A stretch of 64,000 nucleotides of DNA from Planctomycetaceae bacterium (GTDB lineage: Bacteria > Planctomycetota > Planctomycetia > Pirellulales > Pirellulaceae), in NCBI GenBank assembly GCA_012959465.1, contig DUDC01000207.1:9875-73874 (forward strand), read 5' to 3'. The notes below the pieces were generated by a model that searched no databases, was not told the origin of the DNA, and was given only the letters and a program-made list of their open reading frames with translations. The first letter of the stretch is position 1. The number at the start of each line of letters is the position of its first letter. Shown here piece after piece: positions 35,541-44,958 of the stretch. Both the position numbers and the translations under genes were made by a program.

Positions 35541-35772
35541 TCCGATCTGGCAACTCAAAGTACGGTCAGCCTAACCCTCAAAGTACATTACGAACGCGAA
35601 TCAACGGTTCGCTTGCAGTGTACGAGTCAAAGGTCGATGGCAATCAGAAGGTCGATTCTGCGGAGGAACAGCAATCGCGGTTGGCAACGGTTTGATAAGT
35701 TGCGTCAATTCGTTCGATCGATTGTTAATTTTGAGCAAATCGGACATCTGAGTTGGACACATTAAACGCGAT

Positions 35773-38250
35773 ATGTCCGGACGCAACAAATCAATGAGAC
35801 GAAATCACCATCACTTTGGTAGCGTTTTTCGTGGATCTCGTACCGTCCCCAATGATCAGGACCTGAAATTCCATCGCAATCACCGCTCGTTACCAATACC
35901 ACCGCAGGCATTTCCGAGCTTGATTTACCAACCAAAACGCGTCAAAATAGGACAAGACGGCTACCGCCGCGACTTAATGGTTGCATCGATCGATAGCCGT
36001 TCCCCGCCAAGTCTGCACAACCAGCCCTCCAGTGAGACCTGCCTCGTGCGATCACTGAGACTCACTTGCACCTGTTCACTGATTTGCTTTGGCCTGGGAA
36101 TGTTCGAGGTGAGTTGCGGCGTTGCGTCAGAACCAAACTCGTCAACTGCCATTACATTCGAGTCGGATATACAACCTCTTCTGGCGCGTTTTGGCTGCAA
36201 CTCGGGCCCCTGCCACGGTAAGGCACGCGGCCAAAATGGTTTCGCTCTCTCTCTGTTCGGCTTCGATGCCGACCTCGACTTTGCCGCGATAGCTCGCGAG
36301 GGTCGAGGACGCCGAGTCTCTCCTGCGTCACCCGACTCGAGCCTATTGCTGCAAAAAGCCACGGGACGACTTCCGCACGGCGGTGGCACACGGTTCTCAT
36401 CGGAAAGCAACCACTACGAGTTACTGCGAACATGGATCGAAGATGGCTGCCCGCGGACACCGGACGACGCTCCGAAACTGACACGGGTTGTGGTGGAACC
36501 TTCGAATCAACGATTGGTTCGCGACCAATCGCTCGCCTTAAAAGTCTTCGCCGAATACTCCGACGGTTCTCGTCGTGACGTGACCGACAGTACGGCCTTT
36601 CAGTCGAACGAGCGAGCGATTGCTGCGGTCTCGGACGAAGGAGTCGCTCAACCCGGTCCTGTCCCCGGTGAGACGGCGATCCTGGCTCGGTACATGACGC
36701 ACATCGCCATTTGTCGCGTCGCATTACCGCTAGCGGGAAGCGTCCCGGACGAAGCGTATGCCAAACTGCCGATCCACAACAAGATCGACGAACTGGTTTG
36801 GAAGAAACTCAAAGTCCTCGGCATGCAACCTTCGCTCACGGCCAGTGATGCCAAGTTTCAGCGTCGCGCCTACCTACGAGCAATCGGGCGGCTACCCACA
36901 CCGACAGAAACGCGGACGTTTCTGGCCGACTCTCAATCAGACAAGCGGGCCCGTCTTGTCGACGAATTGTTACAACGACCCGAGTACGGAGACTTCTGGG
37001 CCAACAAGTGGGCAGACCTGTTGCGACCCAACCCTTATCGAGTCGGAATCAAGGCCGTATGGATGCTGGATGCCTACTTGCGCCAGTCCTTTCGTGAAAA
37101 CAAACCCTACGACCAATTCGTCCGTGAGCTGGTTACGGCCAAAGGAAGCACCTGGAAGAACGGTGCCACCGTGATCTTTCGCGACCGCCCGTCGACCGTA
37201 GAAATCGGCTCGTCGGTCAGCCAACTATTTTTAGGCGTTCGTCTCGAGTGCGCGAAGTGCCATCACCATCCCTTTGAAGTTTGGAGCCAAGACGATTTTT
37301 TTGGCTTCTCGGCGTTCTTCTCACGCGTCGGCCACAACGGAGGTCTCTCGCCGCCCATATCCGGTGGCGAAGAATTGATCTTCACCAAGAGCAGTGGTTC
37401 ATTGAAGCACGGCCGCACAGGGGCGAACGTTGATCCTCGGGTTTTGCACGGCGATCCGCTAACGCTTGGACCCGATGACGAACCTCGCCAAGTTCTCGCC
37501 GATTGGATGACCAATCCCTCGAACCCGTACATGGCGAAGGTAATGGCCAATCGTGTATGGGCCGAAATCATGGGACGGGGCCTGGTCGAACCGGTGGACG
37601 ATTTACGGGCGACGAACCCGTCCGCGAACGAACCCTTGCTTGATTTCCTGGCCGATGAATTCCGCAACAATGGGTACGACATTAAGCACCTAATCTCCAT
37701 CATCATGAAGTCACACGTGTTCGAATTGAGTTCGATACCGGTCAACCGAAACGTAGCAGACCACCGAAACTTCGCACGGTATTACCGCCAACGATTACGG
37801 GCCGAAGTTTTGCTCGACGCCGTCAACGATATTCTGTTGTCGGAAGAAAAACTGGCGGCGATGCCACCAGGTTCACGAACAACACAAATGTGGACGCACC
37901 GATCGTCGTCGCTCTTCCTGGACACGTTTGGCCGACCGGACCCCAATCAAGACCCACCGTGTGAACGCGCCAGTGACACCACGACGCCACAAATACTGCA
38001 CTTGATGAATTCACCTCAGCTCGACAAGAAACTGTCGTCCGATTCGGCTTGGCCAGCGAAACTCGCTGTCAGCGATAAGACTAATGGCGAAGTCGTTTTG
38101 GAGACATACCTGCTGGTGCTATCACGACTACCCAACGAGGAGGAGGCGGTGCGAGCAACGGCAACACTTCCAGAAAAAGATCGCCGGGAGGCGGTGGAGG
38201 ATTTATTCTGGGCACTGCTCAACTCACCTGAATTCTATTTCGTCGATTGA
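35773..38250 (+). CDS. DUF1549/DUF1553 planctomycete cytochrome-like protein
   Basis: Up to 825 residues. After a hydrophobic segment near residue 95-115 comes a heme-like domain with CNSGPCHGKARGQNG (a CX4CH spacing). A Big-2-like immunoglobulin domain (about 235-320; YSDGSRRDVTDSTAFQSNE) is followed by DUF1549 (about 330-530) with CAKCHHHPFEVWSQDDFFGF, and by DUF1553 (about 570-800) with LADWMTNPSNPYMAKVMANR. Such proteins pair with DUF1501 proteins in Planctomycetes and are believed to be extracytoplasmic; their reaction is unknown. The start is uncertain: ATGs at 35773, 35794 and 35977 are in frame and none has a clear ribosome site. The first gene of a three-gene set with 60 bp to the next. 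Confidence 0.88.
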   Translation: MSGRNKSMRRNHHHFGSVFRGSRTVPNDQDLKFHRNHRSLPIPPQAFPSLIYQPKRVKIGQDGYRRDLMVASIDSRSPPSLHNQPSSETCLVRSLRLTCTCSLICFGLGMFEVSCGVASEPNSSTAITFESDIQPLLARFGCNSGPCHGKARGQNGFALSLFGFDADLDFAAIAREGRGRRVSPASPDSSLLLQKATGRLPHGGGTRFSSESNHYELLRTWIEDGCPRTPDDAPKLTRVVVEPSNQRLVRDQSLALKVFAEYSDGSRRDVTDSTAFQSNERAIAAVSDEGVAQPGPVPGETAILARYMTHIAICRVALPLAGSVPDEAYAKLPIHNKIDELVWKKLKVLGMQPSLTASDAKFQRRAYLRAIGRLPTPTETRTFLADSQSDKRARLVDELLQRPEYGDFWANKWADLLRPNPYRVGIKAVWMLDAYLRQSFRENKPYDQFVRELVTAKGSTWKNGATVIFRDRPSTVEIGSSVSQLFLGVRLECAKCHHHPFEVWSQDDFFGFSAFFSRVGHNGGLSPPISGGEELIFTKSSGSLKHGRTGANVDPRVLHGDPLTLGPDDEPRQVLADWMTNPSNPYMAKVMANRVWAEIMGRGLVEPVDDLRATNPSANEPLLDFLADEFRNNGYDIKHLISIIMKSHVFELSSIPVNRNVADHRNFARYYRQRLRAEVLLDAVNDILLSEEKLAAMPPGSRTTQMWTHRSSSLFLDTFGRPDPNQDPPCERASDTTTPQILHLMNSPQLDKKLSSDSAWPAKLAVSDKTNGEVVLETYLLVLSRLPNEEEAVRATATLPEKDRREAVEDLFWALLNSPEFYFVD

Positions 38251-38310
38251 ATCGATCGCCTCCCACGGCGATTCGAGTTTTTTAATCCCGAGTAACAAAA
38301 GGTAACTTCA

Positions 38311-39645
38311 ATGGCACGTCTGCAAAACTGCGATGGAGTGCTTCGACGCGATTGCCTTAAACTTGGACTTGGCGCCTTCATGGGCGGAGGTCTGGTCAAC
38401 GCGTTGCGTTTGCGAGCAGTCGCTGGAACTGCCAAAACACCGCCCACCAGCTGTATCCTGTTCTGGCTGGATGGCGGGCCAAGTCATATCGAGACTTTCG
38501 ACCCTAAACCGGATGCTCCAGCCGAGATTCGCGGCGAGTGCGATGCCATCCAGACGAATGTGCCTGGTACCTTCTTTTCCGAAAACATGACGCGGCTGGC
38601 AGCGATTGCCGACAAACTGACAATCATCCGCTCCGTGAAACACAACCAAAACAATCACGGTGCCGGAAACCACTATATGATGACCGGGTCTCCGACGCGG
38701 ATTCCGGTGAGTTGTGGTGCGTTCGTCAGTTTTCATCCAAGTATGGGTTCCGCTGTTTCGTCTCAACGAGGGGCCAAGAATGGTCTTCCTCCATACTTCT
38801 CACTGCCGTCCGCGACCCGCTCTGGCGGGCCAAATTTCCTCGGCGCACGCCACGCTCCTTTTGTCGTCGGTGACGACCCGAATAGCAAGTCGTTTCAGGT
38901 CCGCGATGTAACCATACCTAAAGGCCTGGCCGATGCGAGGGCCACCCGGCGCCGTCGAATTCGAGATGAATTGGACACCTTGCTTCGCTTTCAGGACCGC
39001 GCGGCTGCCGATCCAGTCTTGGGTGCCGATGAAAACTATCAACAAGCGCTCTCCTTGATTACATCGGCCGAGGCGCAGCGTGCCTTTGAAATCCATCGCG
39101 AGTCCGACAGCGTTCGCGATGCCTACGGTCGCAACGCGTTGGGTCAGCGTGCCTTACTCGCACGTCGATTAGTTGAGGGAGGCGTCCCATTTGTGACCAT
39201 CAACAATGGCGGCTGGGACCACCATTCAAATATCTTTCCGGCATTTAAGACAAAAGGACGGGAGCTCGAGGCGGTCGTTGCCACTCTGATCGAAGACCTC
39301 GACCAACGCGGTCTCCTCGACTCAACACTGGTCTTGGTCATGGGAGAGTTCGGACGAACGCCGAAGATCTCAACCTTGTCTGGACAGAAGTCGCCGGGGC
39401 GAGATCATTGGTCGAGCGCCATTTCGATTCTAGTAGCGGGATGCAAAACACCTCCTGGTCAGATCGTCGGCGCCACCGATCGACGAGGGTATTCGGCAAT
39501 TGAGAACATCTACGGTCCGGAAAACCTCGTTTCCAGTGTCTATTTGAAGCTGGGAATTGATCCTGACACGATCCTCTACAACCGGGTCGGACGCCCAACA
39601 CACTTGGTCAGTGACCCCCGCCCCATCAAGGAGATCATGGGGTAA
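38311..39645 (+). CDS. DUF1501 protein with Tat-like signal
   Basis: This 444-residue protein is of the DUF1501 family (sulfatase/alkaline-phosphatase-like fold). The N-terminus has a twin-Arg-type sequence LRRDCLKLGLGAF, so it is probably exported folded. Family features are LFWLDGGPSHIETFDPK, HNQNNHGAGNHYMMTG, GGWDHHSNIFPAFK, LVMGEFGRTPKI and GRDHWSSA. AAGG lies about 8 nt before the ATG. It sits between the DUF1549/1553 protein and the PPC protein. DUF1501 proteins are presumed metal-dependent hydrolases, but no substrate is established. Confidence 0.93.
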   Translation: MARLQNCDGVLRRDCLKLGLGAFMGGGLVNALRLRAVAGTAKTPPTSCILFWLDGGPSHIETFDPKPDAPAEIRGECDAIQTNVPGTFFSENMTRLAAIADKLTIIRSVKHNQNNHGAGNHYMMTGSPTRIPVSCGAFVSFHPSMGSAVSSQRGAKNGLPPYFSLPSATRSGGPNFLGARHAPFVVGDDPNSKSFQVRDVTIPKGLADARATRRRRIRDELDTLLRFQDRAAADPVLGADENYQQALSLITSAEAQRAFEIHRESDSVRDAYGRNALGQRALLARRLVEGGVPFVTINNGGWDHHSNIFPAFKTKGRELEAVVATLIEDLDQRGLLDSTLVLVMGEFGRTPKISTLSGQKSPGRDHWSSAISILVAGCKTPPGQIVGATDRRGYSAIENIYGPENLVSSVYLKLGIDPDTILYNRVGRPTHLVSDPRPIKEIMG

Positions 39646-39662
39646 TCTCGCACGTCCGTAGA

Positions 39663-41390
39663 ATGCGCGACTCGATTGAGTCAAAAGTCAGCAACATGCA
39701 TCAACTCAACATTTGGAATCGGTGGGCGAAGTCGTTCGCGGTCTTTATCGTGCTCGGGGTCTCTCTGTATTCGGTCTCCACCGTGCTTGCCGCCGCCCCG
39801 ACCCTGACCCACGTCTACCCGGCGGGTGGACAACGAGGAACGACGGTCCAAGTAACCGCGACGGGTACTTTCGATTGGCCCGTGAAAGTCTGGTCTCCCG
39901 GCTTGCAAATAATGACGGGCAAGGAGAAAGGCAAACTGGATATTTCGATCCCGGCGGATCTGGCTACCGACCGCGTTTGGATTCGGTTTTACAATGACGA
40001 GGGTGCTTCGGCGGCCGTTCCGTTTCTGATTGGAAACCTTCGCGAGCTCACAGAAAAAGAGCCAAACAACACGGCCGTGGAAGCTCAAGAAATCGCCGAT
40101 TCGCGGGGGATCGTCAATGGCGTCCTGCAGGCGGCTGGAGACGTTGACGGTTTTTCCGTCCAACTTGAGGAGGGGCATACGCTGGTCGCGGCATTGTCCG
40201 CCAACAGTCGTCTTGGATCTCCGATGGACGCCATCTTGCAGTTAGCCACTCCAAGTGGCTTCGTTGTTGCTGAGAACCATGACGCTATCGGTCTCGATCC
40301 TCGTTTGACTTACACGGCAACTCAGTCGGCCACTTATATTGTGCGCGTGTTCGCTTTCCCGTCGGCGCCCAATTCCAGTATCCGCTACGCGGGAGCCGCC
40401 AACTACATCTATCGTCTCACCATGACAACGGGCCCCTACATCGCCAATGCCGGCCCTCTTTCGACGTCGCAATCAGAGCTCGGTGACGTCGCTGTTTTTG
40501 GCTGGAATTTGCCAGCTAATGCTCGACTCCCCGTCAAACCGTTGGGCGATGCTCTTCTCGTTGCACAACGCGAATTCGAGCCGTTGTCGGCGGGCGTATC
40601 GCCGGATGTACAACTTGGCTTCGTGTTCTCGCCAACTTATGCCGGGTCAGCACGGGTGCGATTGACGCCTCATCCCGTGATCATGAATTCGGCTGACGGC
40701 GACGAAGAACCACCGATCACGTTGACCGCTCCAACATCTATTTCGGGTCGTTTGAGTAAAGACCGAGAAGTCGATCATTACCTCGTCACGCTGCGAAAGA
40801 GCCAGCGAGTTGTACTCATTGCGGAGTGCGACCGTGGCGAACTTCCCGTCATCCCACTGATGCGACTTACCCATCCGGATGGAACTCCGGCGGCGGCGAC
40901 AAAGGACCCTGGAACACGAAAAGAAACGACACTCACGTTTGTCGCCAAAATGGACGGGGATCACGTTCTAGAAGTGTTCGACCGCTACGGCCATGGTAGT
41001 GAGCGACACTTTTACCGAATTACCGTCGTAGAGGAACGAACCGACTTCGAATTGACCATCGGTTCTGACACTCTTGTGCTGGAAAAGGACAAGCCGTTAG
41101 AGATCGAGATTTCCGTCAACCGTAAGATTCAGGGCGGAGTAAAGTTGGGGCCCATCACAGTTTCCGTTGACGGACTTCCAAAGGGGATTGTCGCGACCTC
41201 GGCGGTCTCGCAACCGACAGGGGACACGGCCAAGAAAGTAAAAATCTCGATTGCCAAGTCGAGCACGAATTACTCCGGCCCTATCCGAGTCGTCGGCACA
41301 ACCAGTGAACCGACTAAGTTGCGTCGCACGGCCCGCACACCGCCAAAATTAGGAAACTCGTTCGACACCATCTGGTTCACAGCGCAGTAG
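39663..41390 (+). CDS. Secreted protein with pre-peptidase C-terminal (PPC) domains
   Basis: Up to 575 residues. A signal peptide (ending TVLAAAP) suggests start codons at 39663 or 39696. Domains: an IPT-like immunoglobulin-type segment (THVYPAGGQRGTTVQVTATG), a PPC-type beta domain (EKEPNNTAVEAQEIADSRGI, then VNGVLQAAGDVDGFSVQLEE), a second similar beta domain (SGRLSKDREVDHYLVTLR), and a C-terminal beta region. PPC domains occur in secreted enzymes as structural or binding units. It is the last gene of the DUF1549–DUF1501–PPC set, following the DUF1501 stop by 17 bp, and is followed at once by a hairpin. It is likely the binding partner of the other two, by context only. Confidence 0.85.
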   Translation: MRDSIESKVSNMHQLNIWNRWAKSFAVFIVLGVSLYSVSTVLAAAPTLTHVYPAGGQRGTTVQVTATGTFDWPVKVWSPGLQIMTGKEKGKLDISIPADLATDRVWIRFYNDEGASAAVPFLIGNLRELTEKEPNNTAVEAQEIADSRGIVNGVLQAAGDVDGFSVQLEEGHTLVAALSANSRLGSPMDAILQLATPSGFVVAENHDAIGLDPRLTYTATQSATYIVRVFAFPSAPNSSIRYAGAANYIYRLTMTTGPYIANAGPLSTSQSELGDVAVFGWNLPANARLPVKPLGDALLVAQREFEPLSAGVSPDVQLGFVFSPTYAGSARVRLTPHPVIMNSADGDEEPPITLTAPTSISGRLSKDREVDHYLVTLRKSQRVVLIAECDRGELPVIPLMRLTHPDGTPAAATKDPGTRKETTLTFVAKMDGDHVLEVFDRYGHGSERHFYRITVVEERTDFELTIGSDTLVLEKDKPLEIEISVNRKIQGGVKLGPITVSVDGLPKGIVATSAVSQPTGDTAKKVKISIAKSSTNYSGPIRVVGTTSEPTKLRRTARTPPKLGNSFDTIWFTAQ

Positions 41391-41412
41391 GTCACTTTCG
41401 CCGAAAGTGACC
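41390..41412. terminator. Perfect 11-bp palindrome at the end of the DUF1549–PPC operon
   Basis: GGTCACTTTCG and CGAAAGTGACC are separated by one C. The palindrome starts inside the stop codon of the PPC protein. There is no T-run, so it may be a Rho-type or processing hairpin rather than an intrinsic terminator, or a DNA-binding site. Confidence 0.5.
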
Positions 41413-41488
41413 AGAACGGCTACCAAACCCCAAAACCACCGGCACAGGCCCGGTAGGGACTGTCAGTATTCTGCACCAAGTCAATGGA

Positions 41489-42652
41489 TCAGAACTCAAC
41501 CCATTCAGCGTCGGCCGCCGCACTCTGAACGCATCGTTCGATGAACTTTACTCCTTCCACTCCGTCTTGAACGGTTGGATAGTTCTGCTGCAGCGGTCGA
41601 CTAGCGGCAAGTGAGACGATGTCGTCGTAGACACCGCAGTAGATGTTTGCGAACGCCTCGTAGAAGGCCTCGGGGTGACCTGGCGGAATACGACACGCCG
41701 AACGTTCCGCATCGTGCATGTGTTCGGCCGCCGGGTGACGCTCGTAGACTTGTAGTGGCTGGCCTTGACGGCGAACGATCAGGGAATTCGGTTCCTCTTG
41801 ACGCCAAGAAATCGCGCCCTTCGTTCCGTCAACGTCGATTCGCAGATCATTCAACCGACCGTGACTGACTTGACTCACACATACAGACATCAACGGGCCG
41901 CCGGCGCCGGAGAGCGTGACCAGGCCATAGTCATCAAGTGACTCATCGCAAAACTGACGCATGTGGCAGGTCAGACGCTCCGGCTGAAAACACGTTACGT
42001 ACCTCGCCAAATGAAAGGCGTGTGTGCCAACGTCTGCCATTGTACCGGCAGGTCCGGCAAGCTCCGGGTTCGACTTCCATGCACCTCGTTTTGGTGTGCC
42101 CGTCGTCTGGAGCTGTTTCCAGCCCTGCAAGTACTCGACACGAACGGCGATCACGTCGCCAATTTCGCCGCTGGCCACCATCGCACGCGCCTGGCGAATC
42201 AGGGGATAACCGGAGTAGTTGTGCGTCAACGCGAGGATCTTCCCGGTCGTGTGTACCTCCGACGCCAACGCTTCTGCATCGGTCAGTTTGGTCGTCAACG
42301 GTTTGTCGCAAACGACATGAAAACCGGCCTTGAGGGCCGCGGATGCGAATGGATAGTGAGTATGATTGGGTGTGGCGATGGCAACCAAGTCAATTCGCTC
42401 CGATTCGTCGCAAGCCAATTCGCCGGCGATTAATGCCTCGAACGATTCGTACCCTCGTTCCTTGCCAATCCCCATTGCCACAGCACTCGTTCGTGCGGTT
42501 TCCGGGTTCGACGACAAGGCCCCCGCCACCAGCTCCGCTCGTCGGTCCATCGTCGATGCGATAGCGTGTACTTTTCCGATGAACCCATCGCCGCCGCCGC
42601 CAACTAGCGCCACACGAATCCGCCGACCAAGACACTCATTCTGACTGTTCAT
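41489..42652 (-). CDS. Gfo/Idh/MocA-family oxidoreductase
   Basis: From the ATG at 42652 this is 387 residues. The N-terminal Rossmann domain has VALVGGGGDGFIGKVHA, a widened GxGxxG site that binds NAD(P), and VAIATPNHTHYPFA. The family lysine lies in HVVCDKPLTT. A C-terminal beta-sheet domain follows, with DVGTHAFHLARYV, whose His is the likely catalytic residue. Enzymes of this family oxidise or reduce sugars and inositols; the exact sugar is not visible. There is no Tat signal, unlike many planctomycete relatives, so it is cytoplasmic. GGGGAAA lies about 10 nt before the ATG. It is divergent from the exporter gene. Confidence 0.9.
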   Translation of the reverse strand: MNSQNECLGRRIRVALVGGGGDGFIGKVHAIASTMDRRAELVAGALSSNPETARTSAVAMGIGKERGYESFEALIAGELACDESERIDLVAIATPNHTHYPFASAALKAGFHVVCDKPLTTKLTDAEALASEVHTTGKILALTHNYSGYPLIRQARAMVASGEIGDVIAVRVEYLQGWKQLQTTGTPKRGAWKSNPELAGPAGTMADVGTHAFHLARYVTCFQPERLTCHMRQFCDESLDDYGLVTLSGAGGPLMSVCVSQVSHGRLNDLRIDVDGTKGAISWRQEEPNSLIVRRQGQPLQVYERHPAAEHMHDAERSACRIPPGHPEAFYEAFANIYCGVYDDIVSLAASRPLQQNYPTVQDGVEGVKFIERCVQSAAADAEWVEF

Positions 42653-42890
42653 GCAATCGTTTCCCCGGCAACAATAGTGAATGATGTTGAACACCGTAGC
42701 CATTTCGTCCGCGACATCCTAGCACCCTAAAGAATCGACCGAGGATAGCGAGTATTCGTGCGTCAGCCCGCCCGCAATCGCCAACCGTATTTCGCGGGGC
42801 CTCGACGGACTCGAAAGCCCGTCGTACAGTGTTTGCTCCCACCCGATAATAGGTTCTTGTTTGACGCAGGACTAGTCACTGCCAGCTGAC

Positions 42891-44108
42891 ATGGAAAACT
42901 CAACCGATCGACTACATCAGTTCATGCTGGACGCCGCGGTATTTCTGCATCGATTCGGAACTCCGTCGCATCGTCTCGAACGAGTGATGGAAAAGGTGGC
43001 AACATCACAAGGCCTACGAGGGATTTTTCTCTACACGCCAACCGCATTGATTGTCTCGTTGACTCCCCTCGACGGCGAGCGAGACGAGGCGACCTACTTG
43101 CGGCAAATCGACTCCGGTCCCGTCGATGCGGATAAACTGATCCGTTTTGACGAAGTCCTGGGAAATCTGGAACGAGGTGAACAGTCACTCGCCGACGCCG
43201 CTCAGCAAATGGCAGTCATTGGCGCATCCCAACCACTCTATCCTTGGCCCGTGGCCGTGCTAGCCTGCGCGGTCTCCTGTGGGCTCGTCGCGTTGTTGTT
43301 CGGTGGTTCAATGGTCGAATCCGCGGCAGCGGCCAGCATCGGATTGGTGGTCGCATTTTTGGAGTACCTTCACGGCCGCCGAAAGTGGCAACGTGGTTTC
43401 CTGGAACCGTTGATCGGATTCCTTGCCGCGGTCGGCTCACTGGCGATCGCTCGCTGGATCACACCGATGAACGACCGTTTGGTGACACTCGCCGCGTTGA
43501 TCGTATTTCTTCCCGGCCTACAGTTGACCGTTGGTCTCACAGAACTCGCCATGGGACACCTATCGGCTGGCGCCGCCCGGTTGGCGGGAGCTGGATCAAC
43601 GCTGCTCACGTTGATCATCGGCGTCGCGATTGGCTGGCAAATCGCCGAGCCTTGGCAGACACTGCCAATTCAACCGCTTCCAGTTCCACCCATTTGGTCT
43701 CTGTGGGCCGCCGTTATCGTGGCGCCGATCACATTCGCGATTGTGTTTCGTGCTCGCTGGCCGTTGTGGCCCGTAATCATCGCTGTCGCGGTCTCGGGGT
43801 ACGCCACATCACGGTTGATCGGTGATGTGTGGGGACTGGAAGTCGGCGCATTTGCCGGTGCATTGATTGTGGGGTGCGGAAGTAATCTGTACGCCAGACT
43901 TCGGGACCGCCCAGCATTGGTACCGCTGACGCCCGGCATGATCGTTCTGGTTCCCGGTTCCCTCGGTTATCGATCGCTGGCGGCCATGCTCGAACGTGAT
44001 ACAGTGGCCGGCGTCGAACTCGCTTTTTCGATGCTCATTGTGGCCATGGCGTTGGTGGGTGGAATCCTCATGTCGAGCGCTGTGATTTCACCAAAACGAA
44101 TCCTGTAG
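42891..44108 (+). CDS. Threonine/serine exporter (ThrE-type, fused YjjP/YjjB halves)
   Basis: The 405-residue protein resembles ThrE of Corynebacterium. The N-terminal cytoplasmic domain (residues 1-115; FLHRFGTPSHRLERVM) resembles YjjP, and the rest has about ten membrane helices including a YjjB-like second half (LIVGCGSNLYARLRDRPAL, LTPGMIVLVPGS). In E. coli-type systems the two halves are separate proteins, but fused forms are common. The likely role is export of small amino acids or dicarboxylates across the inner membrane. The HAD phosphatase follows after 76 bp in the same direction. Confidence 0.88.
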   Translation: MENSTDRLHQFMLDAAVFLHRFGTPSHRLERVMEKVATSQGLRGIFLYTPTALIVSLTPLDGERDEATYLRQIDSGPVDADKLIRFDEVLGNLERGEQSLADAAQQMAVIGASQPLYPWPVAVLACAVSCGLVALLFGGSMVESAAAASIGLVVAFLEYLHGRRKWQRGFLEPLIGFLAAVGSLAIARWITPMNDRLVTLAALIVFLPGLQLTVGLTELAMGHLSAGAARLAGAGSTLLTLIIGVAIGWQIAEPWQTLPIQPLPVPPIWSLWAAVIVAPITFAIVFRARWPLWPVIIAVAVSGYATSRLIGDVWGLEVGAFAGALIVGCGSNLYARLRDRPALVPLTPGMIVLVPGSLGYRSLAAMLERDTVAGVELAFSMLIVAMALVGGILMSSAVISPKRIL

Positions 44109-44184
44109 TTTCCCAACCCCAAGACCACCAATTGTGCTGCCATCCAGCCCTTCGACTTCCCTACCTTCCTGGAATCAGTAAATC

Positions 44185-44928
44185 GTGCCCGACTTCAAGA
44201 TCATCCTCTGTGACATTGACGGTTGTCTATCACCGGAAGATCCGGTCCCTATGGACGTGGAGCGACTGTCGCGAGTTGCCGCATGGAACGATCGAATCAA
44301 TCGGGGTGCTGCGGGACCCCTGTTGACCCTTTGCAGTGGCCGCCCACTGGCATTCGTGGAAGCCATGTGCAGGTTTTTGCAAAATGCGAGCTGGCCGTGT
44401 TTGGGCGAAAACGGCGTGTGGCTGTATGATCCGAAACAGAACCTCTATCTCATGGATCCCGGAATCAGTGACGAGCATCTAGCGGTCGTCAATGAGGCCG
44501 CGCGGTGGACCAGGCAGAGGTTTGCGGGGCAGGGCGTTTCATTGCAACCCGGAAAAAACGCCTCGGTCACGTTACACCACGCGGACCCGGCGTTCCTGAA
44601 ACGCGTTTGCAACGAAGTTCGAGACGAATTCGCTAAACGAGATTGGCCGTTTCGCGTCACCATGACGTGGTCCTACATCAATTGCGACTTACAGCATATC
44701 TCCAAGGCAACGGGCATCCAGCGGCTCTTTGATCGCACGGGCGTGACGTCGTCCGACGCGGTTGGAATCGGGGACACAATGAGTGACAAAGCAATTGCCG
44801 ACAACGTGAGTTTTTTTGCATGTCCGTCCAATGCGGCCCAACCACTCAAAGAGATCGCCGACTATGTTTCACCCTATCCGGAAACGGCGGGCGTGCTGGA
44901 TATTCTAGACAAGGTGATGGACGGTTGA
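44185..44928 (+). CDS. HAD-superfamily phosphatase
   Basis: This 247-residue hydrolase starts at GTG. The HAD motif I is ILCDIDGCLSP, with the nucleophile Asp10 and Asp12. Motif II is LLTLCSGRP and motif IV is GIGDTMSDKAIAD. The cap domain lies between (about 90-175), consistent with a Cof-type (type C2) fold. It is most likely a small phosphatase of sugar phosphates; the substrate is unknown. The stop lies 30 bp from the end of the convergent HEAT-like gene. Confidence 0.9.
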   Translation: MPDFKIILCDIDGCLSPEDPVPMDVERLSRVAAWNDRINRGAAGPLLTLCSGRPLAFVEAMCRFLQNASWPCLGENGVWLYDPKQNLYLMDPGISDEHLAVVNEAARWTRQRFAGQGVSLQPGKNASVTLHHADPAFLKRVCNEVRDEFAKRDWPFRVTMTWSYINCDLQHISKATGIQRLFDRTGVTSSDAVGIGDTMSDKAIADNVSFFACPSNAAQPLKEIADYVSPYPETAGVLDILDKVMDG

Positions 44929-44958
44929 CGGCCTTGACGAGCCGGGTCAAGACACAAG

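Noticed and set aside
43244-43825. A 193-residue plus-strand frame inside the exporter gene
   Set aside because: It is Arg-rich and overlaps the ThrE-type membrane protein, whose helices are clear in the other frame.
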